In this document: positions 32,830 through 41,905 of the stretch, in pieces
How the letters are laid out: each line of letters opens with the position of its first letter
How positions within the stretch are numbered: the first letter of the stretch is position 1
Source of the DNA: Lysobacterales bacterium 15-68-25
Lineage (GTDB): Bacteria; Pseudomonadota; Gammaproteobacteria; Xanthomonadales; Rhodanobacteraceae
NCBI GenBank assembly: GCA_002279065.1
Contig: NCKB01000010.1
Location: forward strand, 62,001-126,000
Direction: 5' to 3'
DNA length: 64,000 bases
Program-made: the position numbers and the translations under genes
Notes under the pieces: generated by a model
Seen by the model: the letters and a program-made list of their open reading frames with translations, nothing else
What the model was told of the DNA's origin: nothing
The model's database searches: none

Positions 32830-34527
32830 ATGAGCGAGACCACTTCCTTGCCCCTGTCCGAGATGGAGCGCATCAAGGCGGCCAGCCGGCTGCTGCGCGG
32901 AACCCTCGTGGAAGGGCTGGCCGACCCGGTCACCGGCGCGATCAGCGACGACGACAACAAGCTGCTGAAATTCCACGGCAGCTACCAGCAGGACGATCGC
33001 GACGTGCGCGACGAGCGCCGCCGGCAGAAACTGGAGCCGGCGTATTCCTTCATGATCCGCGCGCGCCTGCCGGGCGGCGTGGTGACGCCGGCGCAGTGGC
33101 TGGCGTTCGACCGCATCGCCACCGAACACGCCAACGGCACGCTGCGCATCACCACCCGGCAGACCTTCCAGTGGCACGGCGTGATCAAGCGTCGTTTGAA
33201 GCCCACCCTGCGCGCCATCCATGACGCGCTGGCCACCACCATCGCCGCATGCGGCGACGTGGTGCGTACCGTGGTGAGCAGCGCGAATCCGGAAGTGCCC
33301 GAGACGCACGCACTGGCCTACGCCTGGGCTGCCAGGCTCTCCGAGCACCTGGAGCCGCAGACCCGGGCGTACCACGAGATCTGGCTGGACGGCGAAAAGG
33401 TCTCCGGCGAGGAGCACGAGCCGCTGTACGGCCCGACCTACCTACCGCGCAAGTTCAAGATCGGCCTGGCGATCCCGCCGCTCAACGACGTCGACGTGTT
33501 CGCCCAGGACCTGGGCCTGATCGCCATCATCGAGAACGGCCAACTGCTCGGCTTCAATGTCGCCATCGGCGGCGGCATGGGCGCGACCCACGGCGATCCC
33601 ACCACCTACCCGCGGCTGGCCAGCGTGATCGGTTTCGTCACCCCGGAGCAGCTCATCGCCGTAGCCGAAGGCGTGGTCGGCGTGCAGCGCGACTGGGGCA
33701 ACCGCAGCGAGCGCAAGCACGCGCGGCTCAAGTACACGCTGGACCATCGCGGGCTGGAGGCTTTCGTCGCCGAGCTGGAGTCGCGCCTCGGCTTCACGCT
33801 GGCGCCGGCGCGGCCGTATCGGTTCGAGCACAGCGGCGACCGCTACGGCTGGGTGCAAGGCGAGGGCGGCCGCTGGCACCTCACGTTGCACATTGCCGCC
33901 GGACGATTGGCTGATGTCGGTACGGTGCGCGCGCTGAGCGGACTGCGTGCGCTGGCTCAGGTGCACACCGGCACCTTCCGCATGACCTGCAACCAGAACG
34001 TGATCGTCGCCGACGTGGCGACGGCAGACCGGGCGCGCATCGACGCGCTGGTCGCCGAGTACGGCCTGGATGGCTACACCCAGGCCAGCCCGATCCGACG
34101 TCATGCGGTGGCCTGCGTGGCGCTGCCCACCTGCGGACTGGCGATGGCCGAGAGCGAGCGCTACCTGCCGGACCTGTTGCCGAAGCTGGAAGCGCAGCTC
34201 GATCGCCACGGCCTGGCCGACGCGCCGATCCTGCTTCGCCTGTCCGGTTGCCCCAACGGATGCTCGCGGCCCTACCTGGGCGAGATCGCACTGGTCGGTC
34301 GCGCTCCGGGTCGCTACGACTTGCGGCTGGGCGCCGATTTCCGCGGTCAGCGGCTCAATCGGCTGTACCGCGAAAACATCGACGAGGCGACCATCCTGTC
34401 CGCACTCGATCCGCTGTTCGCCCGCTATGCCGCCGGGCGGGAGGCGGGCGAGGGCTTCGGCGACTTCCTCGTGCGTACCGGCGAGGTCGCCGTGCCGATG
34501 AAGATTCCGGCCGAGGTGGTGGCGTGA
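32830..34527 (+). CDS. cysI: Sulfite reductase [NADPH] hemoprotein beta subunit
   Basis: 565 residues. Reduces sulfite to sulfide by six electrons at a siroheme-[4Fe-4S] centre. The cluster cysteines are in [13 protein letters not shown] (about 433) and [11 protein letters not shown] (about 475). Substrate-binding basic residues are in [11 protein letters not shown] near residue 105. It needs siroheme, made by the cysG gene at 36717. The stop overlaps the cysH start (GTGA), so cysJ-cysI-cysH is a tight operon. Confidence 0.97.
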   Translation: MSETTSLPLSEMERIKAASRLLRGTLVEGLADPVTGAISDDDNKLLKFHGSYQQDDRDVRDERRRQKLEPAYSFMIRARLPGGVVTPAQWLAFDRIATEHANGTLRITTRQTFQWHGVIKRRLKPTLRAIHDALATTIAACGDVVRTVVSSANPEVPETHALAYAWAARLSEHLEPQTRAYHEIWLDGEKVSGEEHEPLYGPTYLPRKFKIGLAIPPLNDVDVFAQDLGLIAIIENGQLLGFNVAIGGGMGATHGDPTTYPRLASVIGFVTPEQLIAVAEGVVGVQRDWGNRSERKHARLKYTLDHRGLEAFVAELESRLGFTLAPARPYRFEHSGDRYGWVQGEGGRWHLTLHIAAGRLADVGTVRALSGLRALAQVHTGTFRMTCNQNVIVADVATADRARIDALVAEYGLDGYTQASPIRRHAVACVALPTCGLAMAESERYLPDLLPKLEAQLDRHGLADAPILLRLSGCPNGCSRPYLGEIALVGRAPGRYDLRLGADFRGQRLNRLYRENIDEATILSALDPLFARYAAGREAGEGFGDFLVRTGEVAVPMKIPAEVVA

Positions 34528-35246
34528 ACCCGTCCTACCTCGACGATGCGGCGCGCGAGCCGGCGATCCTTGGCCGGCTCGACGCCTGGCTGGGCCGGCT
34601 CGATGCAGTGGAGCGCGTGCGCTGGGCGTTGCGCAACGTGCCCGGCCCGTTAGTGCTGTCCTCCAGCTTCGGTGCGCAGTCGGCGTTGATGCTGCACATG
34701 CTTACGCGCGAGCAGCCCGACATCCCGGTGGTACTGATCGACACCGGTTACCTCTTTGCCGAGACCTATCGTTTCGTGGATCAGCTGGTCGACCGGCTCG
34801 AGCTCAACCTCAAGGTTTACCGCCCGGTGATGAGCCCGGCGTGGATGGAAGCCCGCCATGGCCGGCTGTGGGAGCAGGGCGAGGAGGGCATCCGGCGCTA
34901 CAACGAACTGCGCAAGGTGGAGCCCATGCAGCGCGCGCTCGGCGAGCTCGGTGCCTCCGGTTGGTTCTCCGGCCTGCGCCGCGTGCAATCGCGAAGCCGT
35001 GAGTCGATACCCTTCGTCCAGCGCCGCAACGGCCGCTGGAAGTTCCATCCGGTGGCCGACTGGCGCGACCGCGACGTCGGCCAGTACCTCGCCCAGCACG
35101 GTCTGCCTTACCACCCGCTGTGGGACCAGGGCTACGTGTCGATCGGCGACGTGCACACCACGCGGCCGTGGGCTCCGGGCATGGACGCCGAGGACACGCG
35201 GTTCTTCGGACTGCACCGCGAGTGTGGCCTGCACGAGGCGGTGTAG
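34524..35246 (+). CDS. cysH: Phosphoadenosine phosphosulfate (PAPS) reductase
   Basis: 240 residues. Reduces PAPS to sulfite with thioredoxin. [16 protein letters not shown] near residue 48 is the PP-loop, [13 protein letters not shown] near 75 follows, and the catalytic cysteine is in the C-terminal RECGLHEAV. The Cys-Cys pairs that hold an Fe-S cluster in APS reductases are absent, so PAPS rather than APS is the expected substrate. Start GTG 34524 overlaps the cysI stop. Last gene of the cysJIH operon. Confidence 0.95.
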   Translation: MNPSYLDDAAREPAILGRLDAWLGRLDAVERVRWALRNVPGPLVLSSSFGAQSALMLHMLTREQPDIPVVLIDTGYLFAETYRFVDQLVDRLELNLKVYRPVMSPAWMEARHGRLWEQGEEGIRRYNELRKVEPMQRALGELGASGWFSGLRRVQSRSRESIPFVQRRNGRWKFHPVADWRDRDVGQYLAQHGLPYHPLWDQGYVSIGDVHTTRPWAPGMDAEDTRFFGLHRECGLHEAV

Positions 35247-35282
35247 ACGCAGTACGCACCTGCACCTCGCTTGACGCCCTGG

Positions 35283-35380
35283 CGCCCCCGCGTCATGGCA
35301 GCGTGCGCCGGAATCCGGCGCCTTGCGGCCTCGCGAACCAGGCCGCCGGGTTCCTGCTCTCGCCGGAACGACGAACATGC
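35283..35380. repeat. Probable dispersed palindromic repeat between cysH and the LysR gene
   Basis: Two palindromic units: GCGCCGGAATCCGGCGC (35305-35321, perfect) and TTCCTGCTCTCGCCGGAA (35351-35368) followed by CGACG. Xanthomonad genomes carry many copies of elements with this look (GGGTTCCTGC..GCAGGAACGACG). The copy number here needs a genome search. Confidence 0.4.
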
Positions 35381-35418
35381 GAACCTTTTCTTTCCGGAGC
35401 GCTTGCCTGCAGTCCGAA

Positions 35419-35442
35419 GGCGGCGCGCTCAAGGGCGCCGCC
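35419..35442. terminator. Hairpin between convergent cysH and LysR gene
   Basis: GGCGGCGC / GCGCCGCC (8-bp arms, 8-nt loop). No T-tract on either strand. It lies 9 bp past the LysR stop codon on the minus strand. Confidence 0.4.
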
Positions 35443-35450
35443 CCGATAGC

Positions 35451-36458
35451 TTAGGCCCTGGCCGCCACCGGCTTGCCCGCCACCTTCACCGCCCGCTCGC
35501 GCCAGGTCGGCGCAGTGGGCCATTCCACCGCCTCGCCGGCGGACAGGTGTCGGGCCAGCGCCTTGCGGTCGAGTTGCGGCGCAAAGTCGGCGATGAAGGC
35601 GAGCGCGAACTCACGCGGCACGCCGTCCCGGCGCAGCGCCACCCAGGTGGTGCAGGGGGCAAACAGGCCGTCGGCGGCGAGGATGCGCAGGTCGGCGCTA
35701 TCGGCGGGCAGCAGGGCCATCTCGGCCAGCACGCCGACCCCGAGGCCGGCGCGTACATAGGTCTTGATGAGGTCGGCATCGGCTGCGGTCATCGCGATCT
35801 GCGGGGTCAGGCCGCTGGCCTCGAAGGCGCGCCGCAGCGAGGATTCCGGTTTGAGCGACGAGTCGTAGCTGACCAGCGGATGCGCGGCCAGCTCCTGCAG
35901 TGTGGGGGCGCGGTCGAGCGCCGCCAGCGGATGGTCTTTCGGTACCACCACGCGGCGCTGCCAGCGGTAGGCAGGCAGGGCGATCACGCCGGCTGGCGGC
36001 GCGCCGGCTGTGCTGACGACCGCCATGTCCACGCCGCCCCCGGCGAGCAGCTCCATCAGCTCGGCGTCGGCTGCCGGTTGCAGGTGGACGCTCACCTCGG
36101 GGTACTGGCGGTTGAGCGCGGCGATCGCGCCGGGCAGGGCGAAGCGCGCCTGGGTGTGCGTGGTGGCGATGCGCAGGGTTCCGCGTGCCTCGTTGCGCAG
36201 GTTCGCGGCCACCGACTGGATGTTGGCCACCTCGGCCAGGATCGCCCGCGCGCGCTCCAGCACCTTGCTGCCGGCGTGGGTGATCGCGTCCAGGCTCTTG
36301 CCCTTGCGGTTGAACAGCTGGAAGCCCAGCTCCTCCTCCAGCTGCTTGAGCTGCTTGCTCAGCCCCGGCTGGGTCGCGTGCACGCGCTCGGCGGCCAGGG
36401 TGATGTTGAGTCCGGAGTCGGCGATCGCGATCAGGTAGCGGAGCTGGGTCAGCGTCAT
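35451..36458 (-). CDS. cysB: CysB-like LysR-family transcriptional regulator
   Basis: 335 residues. N-terminal winged HTH with MTLTQLRYLIAIADSGLNIT, then HATQPGLSKQLKQLEEELG (recognition helix), which is the CysB/Cbl pattern rather than that of general LysR proteins; the effector domain fills 90-310. CysB activates sulfate assimilation genes in response to O- or N-acetylserine and sulfide. Its place between cysJIH and cysG-cysK supports this. Start at 36458 is the HTH start; the open frame upstream crosses the operator region. Cbl is the alternative. Confidence 0.88.
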   Translation of the reverse strand: MTLTQLRYLIAIADSGLNITLAAERVHATQPGLSKQLKQLEEELGFQLFNRKGKSLDAITHAGSKVLERARAILAEVANIQSVAANLRNEARGTLRIATTHTQARFALPGAIAALNRQYPEVSVHLQPAADAELMELLAGGGVDMAVVSTAGAPPAGVIALPAYRWQRRVVVPKDHPLAALDRAPTLQELAAHPLVSYDSSLKPESSLRRAFEASGLTPQIAMTAADADLIKTYVRAGLGVGVLAEMALLPADSADLRILAADGLFAPCTTWVALRRDGVPREFALAFIADFAPQLDRKALARHLSAGEAVEWPTAPTWRERAVKVAGKPVAARA

Positions 36459-36540
36459 ACGGCTGCCCCTGCCGGGCGAAGGTGGGTATCGGTCGCTGGT
36501 TTCGCGACAGAGGGAGTGCCGATGAGCGAGGTAGACATCT

Positions 36541-36567
36541 TCATTTGGACGTCTATACATCCATTTG
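36541..36567. promoter_or_regulatory. Met-box-like site in the cysB-cysG intergenic region
   Basis: TTTGGACGTC (36544-36553) matches the core at the cysJ palindrome. Read as tandem 8-mers, GGACGTCT (36547-36554, 7 of 8 to AGACGTCT) and ATACATCC (5 of 8) follow each other, the layout of MetJ operators. It lies 86 bp upstream of the cysB-like ATG and 150 bp upstream of cysG. Confidence 0.45.
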
Positions 36568-36629
36568 TTGCAATGCGTCAAGCGAGGGCGGTTTCGCCCT
36601 GTTCATAACCGGCCGGAATAAACACCTTC

Positions 36630-36669
36630 CCACAAATCATTTGTGGACGTGGGCTTGCGTTCCTAGCTT
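36630..36669 (+). promoter_or_regulatory. cysG promoter with 17-bp palindrome over the -35 box
   Basis: CCACAAAT-C-ATTTGTGG (36630-36646) is a perfect palindrome. Its right arm holds TTGTGG (36641-36646), which with a 17-bp spacer and TAGCTT (36664-36669) makes a promoter for cysG-cysK starting near 36676. A protein bound at the palindrome would touch the -35 element. Confidence 0.5.
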
Positions 36670-36716
36670 GGCTGGATGCGCCGCCCGGCGCGCCCTCGAG
36701 CGAGTGCCTGACCGCG

Positions 36717-38186
36717 ATGAAGCTGTATCCCCTGTTCGCCGACCTGCGCGACCGTGCCGTCCTGGTGGTGGGGGGCGGCGCCGTGGCCGAGCGCAAGGCG
36801 GCGATGCTGGTCGATGCCGGAGCCCGCGTCACCGTGGGAGCGCCGGTGCTGTCGCCCGCGCTCGCCGACCGGGTGGCGTCCGGGCGCCTTGCCCATCGCT
36901 CCGGCACGTTCGCGCCGGACTGGCTCGACGACGCCTGGCTGGTGGTGGCGGCCACCGACGATGCCGCTCTGCACCAGCGCATCGCCGAGCTGGCCGCGGC
37001 GCGGCGCATCTTCGTCAATGTGGTGGACGACGCGGCGCGCTCCAGTTTCCATGTGCCGGCGGTGATCGACCGCGCGCCGATCACCATCGCCATTTCCAGC
37101 GGCGGCGATGCGCCCATGTTCGCCCGACTGTTGCGCGAGCGGCTGGAAACCCTGCTGGACCACTCGCTCGGCACGCTGGCGATGCTGGCGGCCAGGCTGC
37201 GCCGGCGCATCCGCCTGCGCCATCCGCAGCCGGCGGCGCGGCGCGGCTTCTACGAGCAGCTGTTCGCCGGCCGCGTTGCCGCGCTGGTGCGCAGCGGGCG
37301 CGTCGGCGAGGCGCAGGCCGAGGCCGAACGCCTGCTGGCGACGCAAGACGGTGCGCCGCAAGGCAGCGTGGTGCTGGTCGGTGCCGGTCCCGGCGATCCG
37401 GGCCTGCTGACCCTGCGCGCGTTGCGTGCGCTCAACGAGGCCGATGTGATCCTGCACGACCGCCTGGTCAGTGCCGAGGTGCTGGCACTGGCGAGACGGG
37501 ATGCCGAACGCATCGAGGTGGCCAAGGAGGCCGGCCACCACCACACCACGCAGGAGGGCATCCACGCGCTGATGCTCGAGCACGCCCGTGCCGGCCGCCG
37601 GGTGGTGCGTCTGAAGGGCGGCGACCCGTTCGTGTTCGGTCGCGGCGGCGAGGAGCTGGAGTTCCTGCGCGCCCACGACATTCCCTACGAAGTGGTGCCC
37701 GGCATCACCGCCGCGGTGGCCTGCGCCGCGTACGCCGGCATCCCTCTCACCCACCGCGACCACGCCCAGTCGGTGCGTCTGCTCACCGCGCACTGCAAGG
37801 CCTCGCACGACACGCTGGACTGGCCCGCACTGGCGCGCGAGCGGCAGACCCTGGCGGTGTACATGGGCGTTTCGCAGCTCGATGCGTTCCAGCGGCAGCT
37901 AGTGGCCCACGGTCGCGCGGCATCCACCCCATTCGCCCTGGTCGAGAACGGCTCGCGGCCGGATCAGCGGGTGGTCACCGGTACGTTGGGCCAGCTCGCC
38001 CGGCGCGCCGCGGAGCATGCGGTGACATCCCCGGCACTGCTGATCGTCGGCGAGGTTGCCTCACTGGCGCAGTCGCTGGCCTGGTTCGGCGCAGCTCCGG
38101 CGGGCGCGGAGCTTGTTCCTCGCCCGTCCCGTCCCGATAGACCGGCCGACGCCGACCGCCTGCTCGCCGCCATTCACCAGGCCTGA
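36717..38186 (+). CDS. cysG: Siroheme synthase (trifunctional)
   Basis: 489 residues. Makes siroheme from uroporphyrinogen III for CysI. The N-terminal half (about 1-205) is precorrin-2 dehydrogenase/sirohydrochlorin ferrochelatase: [15 protein letters not shown] (NAD binding), [15 protein letters not shown] and [17 protein letters not shown]. The C-terminal half (about 218-460) is uroporphyrinogen-III C-methyltransferase: [34 protein letters not shown] and [10 protein letters not shown]. Start at 36717 ([13 protein letters not shown]) is typical. Followed by cysK after 70 bp. Confidence 0.96.
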   Translation: MKLYPLFADLRDRAVLVVGGGAVAERKAAMLVDAGARVTVGAPVLSPALADRVASGRLAHRSGTFAPDWLDDAWLVVAATDDAALHQRIAELAAARRIFVNVVDDAARSSFHVPAVIDRAPITIAISSGGDAPMFARLLRERLETLLDHSLGTLAMLAARLRRRIRLRHPQPAARRGFYEQLFAGRVAALVRSGRVGEAQAEAERLLATQDGAPQGSVVLVGAGPGDPGLLTLRALRALNEADVILHDRLVSAEVLALARRDAERIEVAKEAGHHHTTQEGIHALMLEHARAGRRVVRLKGGDPFVFGRGGEELEFLRAHDIPYEVVPGITAAVACAAYAGIPLTHRDHAQSVRLLTAHCKASHDTLDWPALARERQTLAVYMGVSQLDAFQRQLVAHGRAASTPFALVENGSRPDQRVVTGTLGQLARRAAEHAVTSPALLIVGEVASLAQSLAWFGAAPAGAELVPRPSRPDRPADADRLLAAIHQA

Positions 38187-38256
38187 ACACCTTTCCTCCG
38201 GAATGGGCGCACCATTGCCGATTCCGTTCCCCACCTTCCGGTCCCAGGAGCGATCC

Positions 38257-39198
38257 ATGATCTACGACAACATCCTCGATACCATCGGCGACACCCCGAT
38301 CGTGAAGCTGCACCGCCTCGCGCCGAAGGGCGTGGACGTGTACGTGAAAGTGGAGGCGTTCAACCCCGGTGGCTCGGTGAAGGACCGCCTGGCGCTGGCG
38401 ATCATCCTGGACGCCGAGAAGCGCGGCGTGCTCAAGCCCGGCCAGACCGTGGTGGAGGCCACCTCGGGCAACACCGGCGTCGGCCTGGCGATGGTCTGCG
38501 CCGCGCGCGGCTATCCGTTCGTGGCGGTGATGAGCGAGACCTTCTCCATCGAGCGCCGCAAGCTGATGCGCGCCTACGGCGCCAAGGTCATCCTCACGCC
38601 GGCCGCCGAGCGCGGCACCGGCATGGTGAAGAAGGCGCAGCAGCTGGCCGAGAAGCATGGCTGGTTCTGGGCCAGCCAGTTCGAGAACCCAGCCAACCCG
38701 GCCTACCACCGCAGCACGACCGCGGCGGAGATCCTGCGCGATTTCGCCGGCAAGCGGCTGGACTACTTCGTCACCGGCTGGGGCACCGGCGGCACGCTCA
38801 CCGGTGTGGGCGAGATGCTCAAGCTGGCGCGGCCGGAGGTGAAGATCATCGCCACCGAGCCGGCCGGTGCCTCCCTGCTGGGCGGCAAGGAGTGGCAGCC
38901 GCACAAGATCCAGGGCTGGACCCCGGACTTCGTGCCCGCCGTGCTCAATCGCGAGGTGGTCGACGAACTGCGTCCGGTCACCGACGAGCGGGCCCGGGAA
39001 GTGGCCCGCGCGCTGGCCAAGGAGGAGGGCATCTTCGTCGGCCTGTCCTGCGGCGGCACCCTGGCCGCGGCGTTGGACGTGGCCAAGGATGCGCCGCAGG
39101 GCTCGGTGCTGCTGGCGATGCTGCCGGACACCGGCGAGCGCTATCTGTCCACCTACCTGTTCGAGGGCGTCAACGAGGGCTCGGACGAGGTGGAGTAA
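38257..39198 (+). CDS. cysK: Cysteine synthase A
   Basis: 313 residues. PLP enzyme making cysteine from O-acetylserine and sulfide, the last step of the pathway started by cysJIH. The PLP lysine is in NPGGSVKDRLAL near residue 42; VEATSGNTGVGLAMVC near 68 holds the substrate loop, and GTGGTLTGVGEML near 175 binds the PLP phosphate. FVGLSCGGTLAAALD near 262 is the family end motif. AGGAG lies before ATG 38257. Shares the cysG transcript in all likelihood. CysM is a less likely reading. Confidence 0.93.
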   Translation: MIYDNILDTIGDTPIVKLHRLAPKGVDVYVKVEAFNPGGSVKDRLALAIILDAEKRGVLKPGQTVVEATSGNTGVGLAMVCAARGYPFVAVMSETFSIERRKLMRAYGAKVILTPAAERGTGMVKKAQQLAEKHGWFWASQFENPANPAYHRSTTAAEILRDFAGKRLDYFVTGWGTGGTLTGVGEMLKLARPEVKIIATEPAGASLLGGKEWQPHKIQGWTPDFVPAVLNREVVDELRPVTDERAREVARALAKEEGIFVGLSCGGTLAAALDVAKDAPQGSVLLAMLPDTGERYLSTYLFEGVNEGSDEVE

Positions 39199-39210
39199 TC
39201 CACCGCAGTC

Positions 39211-39243
39211 GCGCATCGGGGTGGTCAGTCCGCCCCGATGCGC
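39211..39243. terminator. Hairpin between convergent cysK and metallopeptidase-like gene
   Basis: GCGCATCGGGG / CCCCGATGCGC (11-bp arms, 11-nt loop), 12 bp past the cysK stop. No T-tract, so possibly Rho-assisted. Confidence 0.5.
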
Positions 39244-39276
39244 GGGTTCCCGCGTGCTTGCGGCCTGCCGTGACGA

Positions 39277-40599
39277 TCAGGGACCGGCGTTGCGCTTCAC
39301 CGCAAGGTCACCCTTGCGTGTGCCGGGAACCACGAACCAACCCGGCTTCAACACGAGTTTCCAGCCGTGACCGTGAAGACCGGAAGCGTCGATGCCCGCG
39401 GCCGATACCGTGGCGATTCCCGTCTGCCGGTCGACCCGCGCATCGCCGTCCACCTCGAGCACGCCCCAGTCGTCGTCCAGGCGAAGGGTCGGATAGACGG
39501 TGCCGAGGTCGCCCAGCGGCACCAGCGTCTGCGGATTGAACTGGAGGCGGTTGCGGTGCAGCGGCAGGACCAGCACCGGTCCGTCGACCAACTTCGCCCT
39601 CAGTTCGGCGAGATGCGTGCGCCGCGCCTCGTCCCGCTTCACTTCGCTCGCGCGCAGCGTCCCGTCGTCGTAGACCGCCTCCCGTGTCTTGAGCGTGGCG
39701 AACGCCGACGGCGGCAGATGCAGGGCGGTGCCCAGCAGCTGATCCAGCCGTTGGCCGGGGACGAAGCGGCGATGCCAGCCCGGATCCGCCTGGTCGAGCA
39801 GCAGCCCGTAGGCCGGGCCGGTGGCATAGGCAAACGAGCGCACGAAGCTCGGCGCTTTCACGAAGGCCTCCAGGTCGTGCAGGGCATAACGGGTGCGCGC
39901 CTGCGGCGTGGTCAGGCCGAGTCGCATACCGGTGTACTCGGCGATGCCCTCGTTCGACTCCAGGTCGTTCTCGTTGGTCGCGGCTCCCGGGAACAGCCGG
40001 TAGCGCTCGCGCCGGAACAGCAGCGCATCGGCGACGGCCTGCCGGCGCGCGACGGCCGACGGTGCGCGCAGTGCGGCCGCCAGGGCACGCCATTCCAGCT
40101 GGAGCAGGTAGCGGCCCTCCAGGGTGTCCAGATGCCGGTTGTCGCCCTCCGAAAGCACCATGTTCAGCGCCGGCTGGATGCGGTGGAACATCTCGTGGGC
40201 GAGCGTCACTCGCCGCTGGTCGGTGTCGCCCGGGATGGGCCAGAGAATCTCGCTCCAGCGGATGCCGGACCACTCGATCGAGGTGTTCGCCAGGATCACC
40301 GACGCCGGCAGGGTGCCGGTGAAGACCGCGCCGGACGGTTTCAGTACGCCGTGGCCGTCGGTGCGGTTGGCGACGACGCTGCGGTCGACCGGATCCACCA
40401 GCAACATCGGGCCGCACAGGCTGTGCCCCCAGAAGGCGCCTGCGTCCCGTGTGCAGATGGCCTTGGCTTCGCCGAGGACGTGGGCGGCACCGGCCGGATC
40501 GATCGTGCCGAATGCCGGCGCCGCGGCGAAGAGGACGGAGGCGGCGAGGCCGAAGGCAAGCGCCTGCCGGGAGCGTCGCGAAGCGAAACCGGATGCCAT
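39277..40599 (-). CDS. Secreted HExxH metallopeptidase-like protein
   Basis: 440 residues, not recognised as a named family. A signal peptide (1 to about 31, AFGLAASVLFAAAPAFG) predicts export. The zinc-binding pattern HEMFH is at 135-139, and NEGIAEYTG at 216-224 supplies a glutamate downstream, the gluzincin layout. Cysteines at 49 and 62 may form a disulfide. The C-terminal 90 residues look like a beta-rich domain. Two BlaI-type operator dyads lie directly upstream (40610-40648), and the BlaI and M56 genes precede it on the same strand, so it is probably the target they regulate. Substrate unknown. Confidence 0.7.
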   Translation of the reverse strand: MASGFASRRSRQALAFGLAASVLFAAAPAFGTIDPAGAAHVLGEAKAICTRDAGAFWGHSLCGPMLLVDPVDRSVVANRTDGHGVLKPSGAVFTGTLPASVILANTSIEWSGIRWSEILWPIPGDTDQRRVTLAHEMFHRIQPALNMVLSEGDNRHLDTLEGRYLLQLEWRALAAALRAPSAVARRQAVADALLFRRERYRLFPGAATNENDLESNEGIAEYTGMRLGLTTPQARTRYALHDLEAFVKAPSFVRSFAYATGPAYGLLLDQADPGWHRRFVPGQRLDQLLGTALHLPPSAFATLKTREAVYDDGTLRASEVKRDEARRTHLAELRAKLVDGPVLVLPLHRNRLQFNPQTLVPLGDLGTVYPTLRLDDDWGVLEVDGDARVDRQTGIATVSAAGIDASGLHGHGWKLVLKPGWFVVPGTRKGDLAVKRNAGP

Positions 40600-40609
40600 G
40601 GTCGTTCCT

Positions 40610-40648
40610 CTACGATGGGTGTCGTAGTTTGTACGACGGGCATCGTAG
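40610..40648. promoter_or_regulatory. Two tandem BlaI-type operator dyads
   Basis: CTACGA-N6-TCGTAG (40610-40627) and GTACGA-N6-TCGTAG (40631-40648): two 18-bp dyads with the same TACGA/TCGTA half-sites, 21 bp apart centre to centre, so on the same helix face. BlaI/MecI operators have this type (TACA/TGTA dyads). They fill the 73-bp gap between the M56 gene and the exported HExxH gene, where its promoter must lie. Confidence 0.7.
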
Positions 40649-40672
40649 CAAGTCAATCCGGCAGAAGGCCTG

Positions 40673-41905
40673 CTACGGGCGGCCGTCCCATTCGATGCGG
40701 TCCTGCGGCGTCACCGTCAGGGCCAGGATCGGCTGCTGAGCGGCGTCCAGCAGGGTGACGCGGTCGCCGCGCTGGCGGATGCGGTCGCGGGCCAGCGGTT
40801 GCTGTCCCACGGTGGCGGCGAGCACCTGCCCACGCCGGATCCGCAGCGCGAACGAACCCGCGTCGTCGTGTGCAAGGACGGATACCGTCGGCCCGAAGGT
40901 GCTGGCGTGGTAGAGGTCGGCCATCGAGGTGTCGGTTTGCCCCAGCCGTCCTCCGGCCAGCGCCAGCAGGCACAGTGCCGAGAGTGCCAGGGCCACAGGA
41001 CGTGCTCCTGCCGCTGGCGTCCCGGGCGTGGTATCGACACCGAGCAGGCGATGGATGCGCGCGACGAAATCGCCGTCGCCGGTGACCGCCATCGCCAGCG
41101 CCGCCGGGGCGCGGTGCTCGGCCAGGCGTATCAATCCCCGGGCGAGCGCCAGCGGCGAGGCCCCGTGGCAAAGGGCAAGCGCGTCGCAACGTATCTCGCG
41201 TTCGCGCATCACCCGGCGATAGAGCATCCACGCGGCGGGGTGGAACCAGAGTGCCGCCAGCGCGATGCGCTGCAGGAGATTCCAGCGAAAATCGCGCTGC
41301 TTCACATGGGCCAGCTCGTGCAGAAGCAGGGCATCGCATTCGGCCTGCGGCAGATGCACCAGGGTTTCGGGAACCAGCACGACCGCACGCCACAGGCCGA
41401 CGACCTGCGGCGAGGCGACCTGCGCCAGCTTCACGTCGGGCGTAGGCATGCCCATGTGTCCGCGCGCCAGGCGATGCACGGTACGACGCAACCCAGCCGG
41501 CGCCGGTCGGCAACGCAGGTGGGCCAGTTGCCGGGCCTCCCGCACGAGTCCCAGCAGCATGGCCAGGCCACCCACCATCCACACGCCGGCCAGCGGCAGG
41601 GCCAGGGCGAGAAAGCTGCGATAGCCGGCCATCTGCCGCGCCAGTTCCGCGACCGGGGAGCCGTGCGGCGGTGCGATGCCCATGCGGCTCACCGTCCAGT
41701 GCAGCACCATCACGGTGATCGCCGGCAGCACGGCGAGTGCCGCGAGATGGATGCAGGCCAGGCGATGGCGCGCGGTCGGCGACGAGCGCCGGGTGGCGCG
41801 CTCCCAGCCGAACCACGAAAGCATCACCAGCGCGCCCTGCAGGCATATGGCCGCCAGTCCCCACACTTCCAGCCGTGCGAGGTAGGCGACGGTGAAGAAG
41901 CTCAC
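40673..41905 (-). CDS. M56-family (BlaR1-like) membrane metallopeptidase, anti-repressor
   Basis: 410 residues. BlaR1/MecR1-type proteins sense an external signal, then trigger removal of their BlaI repressor through a cytoplasmic zinc-peptidase domain. Here there are membrane helices near 10-30, 50-70, 95-120 and about 300, and the M56 motif HELAHVKQRD with H196, E197 and H200. After the last helix only about 100 residues remain outside (MADLYHASTFGPTVS onward), far too short for the penicillin-binding sensor of BlaR1, so the ligand is not expected to be a beta-lactam. GTG start overlaps the blaI-like stop (GTGA). Confidence 0.85.
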   Translation of the reverse strand: MSFFTVAYLARLEVWGLAAICLQGALVMLSWFGWERATRRSSPTARHRLACIHLAALAVLPAITVMVLHWTVSRMGIAPPHGSPVAELARQMAGYRSFLALALPLAGVWMVGGLAMLLGLVREARQLAHLRCRPAPAGLRRTVHRLARGHMGMPTPDVKLAQVASPQVVGLWRAVVLVPETLVHLPQAECDALLLHELAHVKQRDFRWNLLQRIALAALWFHPAAWMLYRRVMREREIRCDALALCHGASPLALARGLIRLAEHRAPAALAMAVTGDGDFVARIHRLLGVDTTPGTPAAGARPVALALSALCLLALAGGRLGQTDTSMADLYHASTFGPTVSVLAHDDAGSFALRIRRGQVLAATVGQQPLARDRIRQRGDRVTLLDAAQQPILALTVTPQDRIEWDGRP

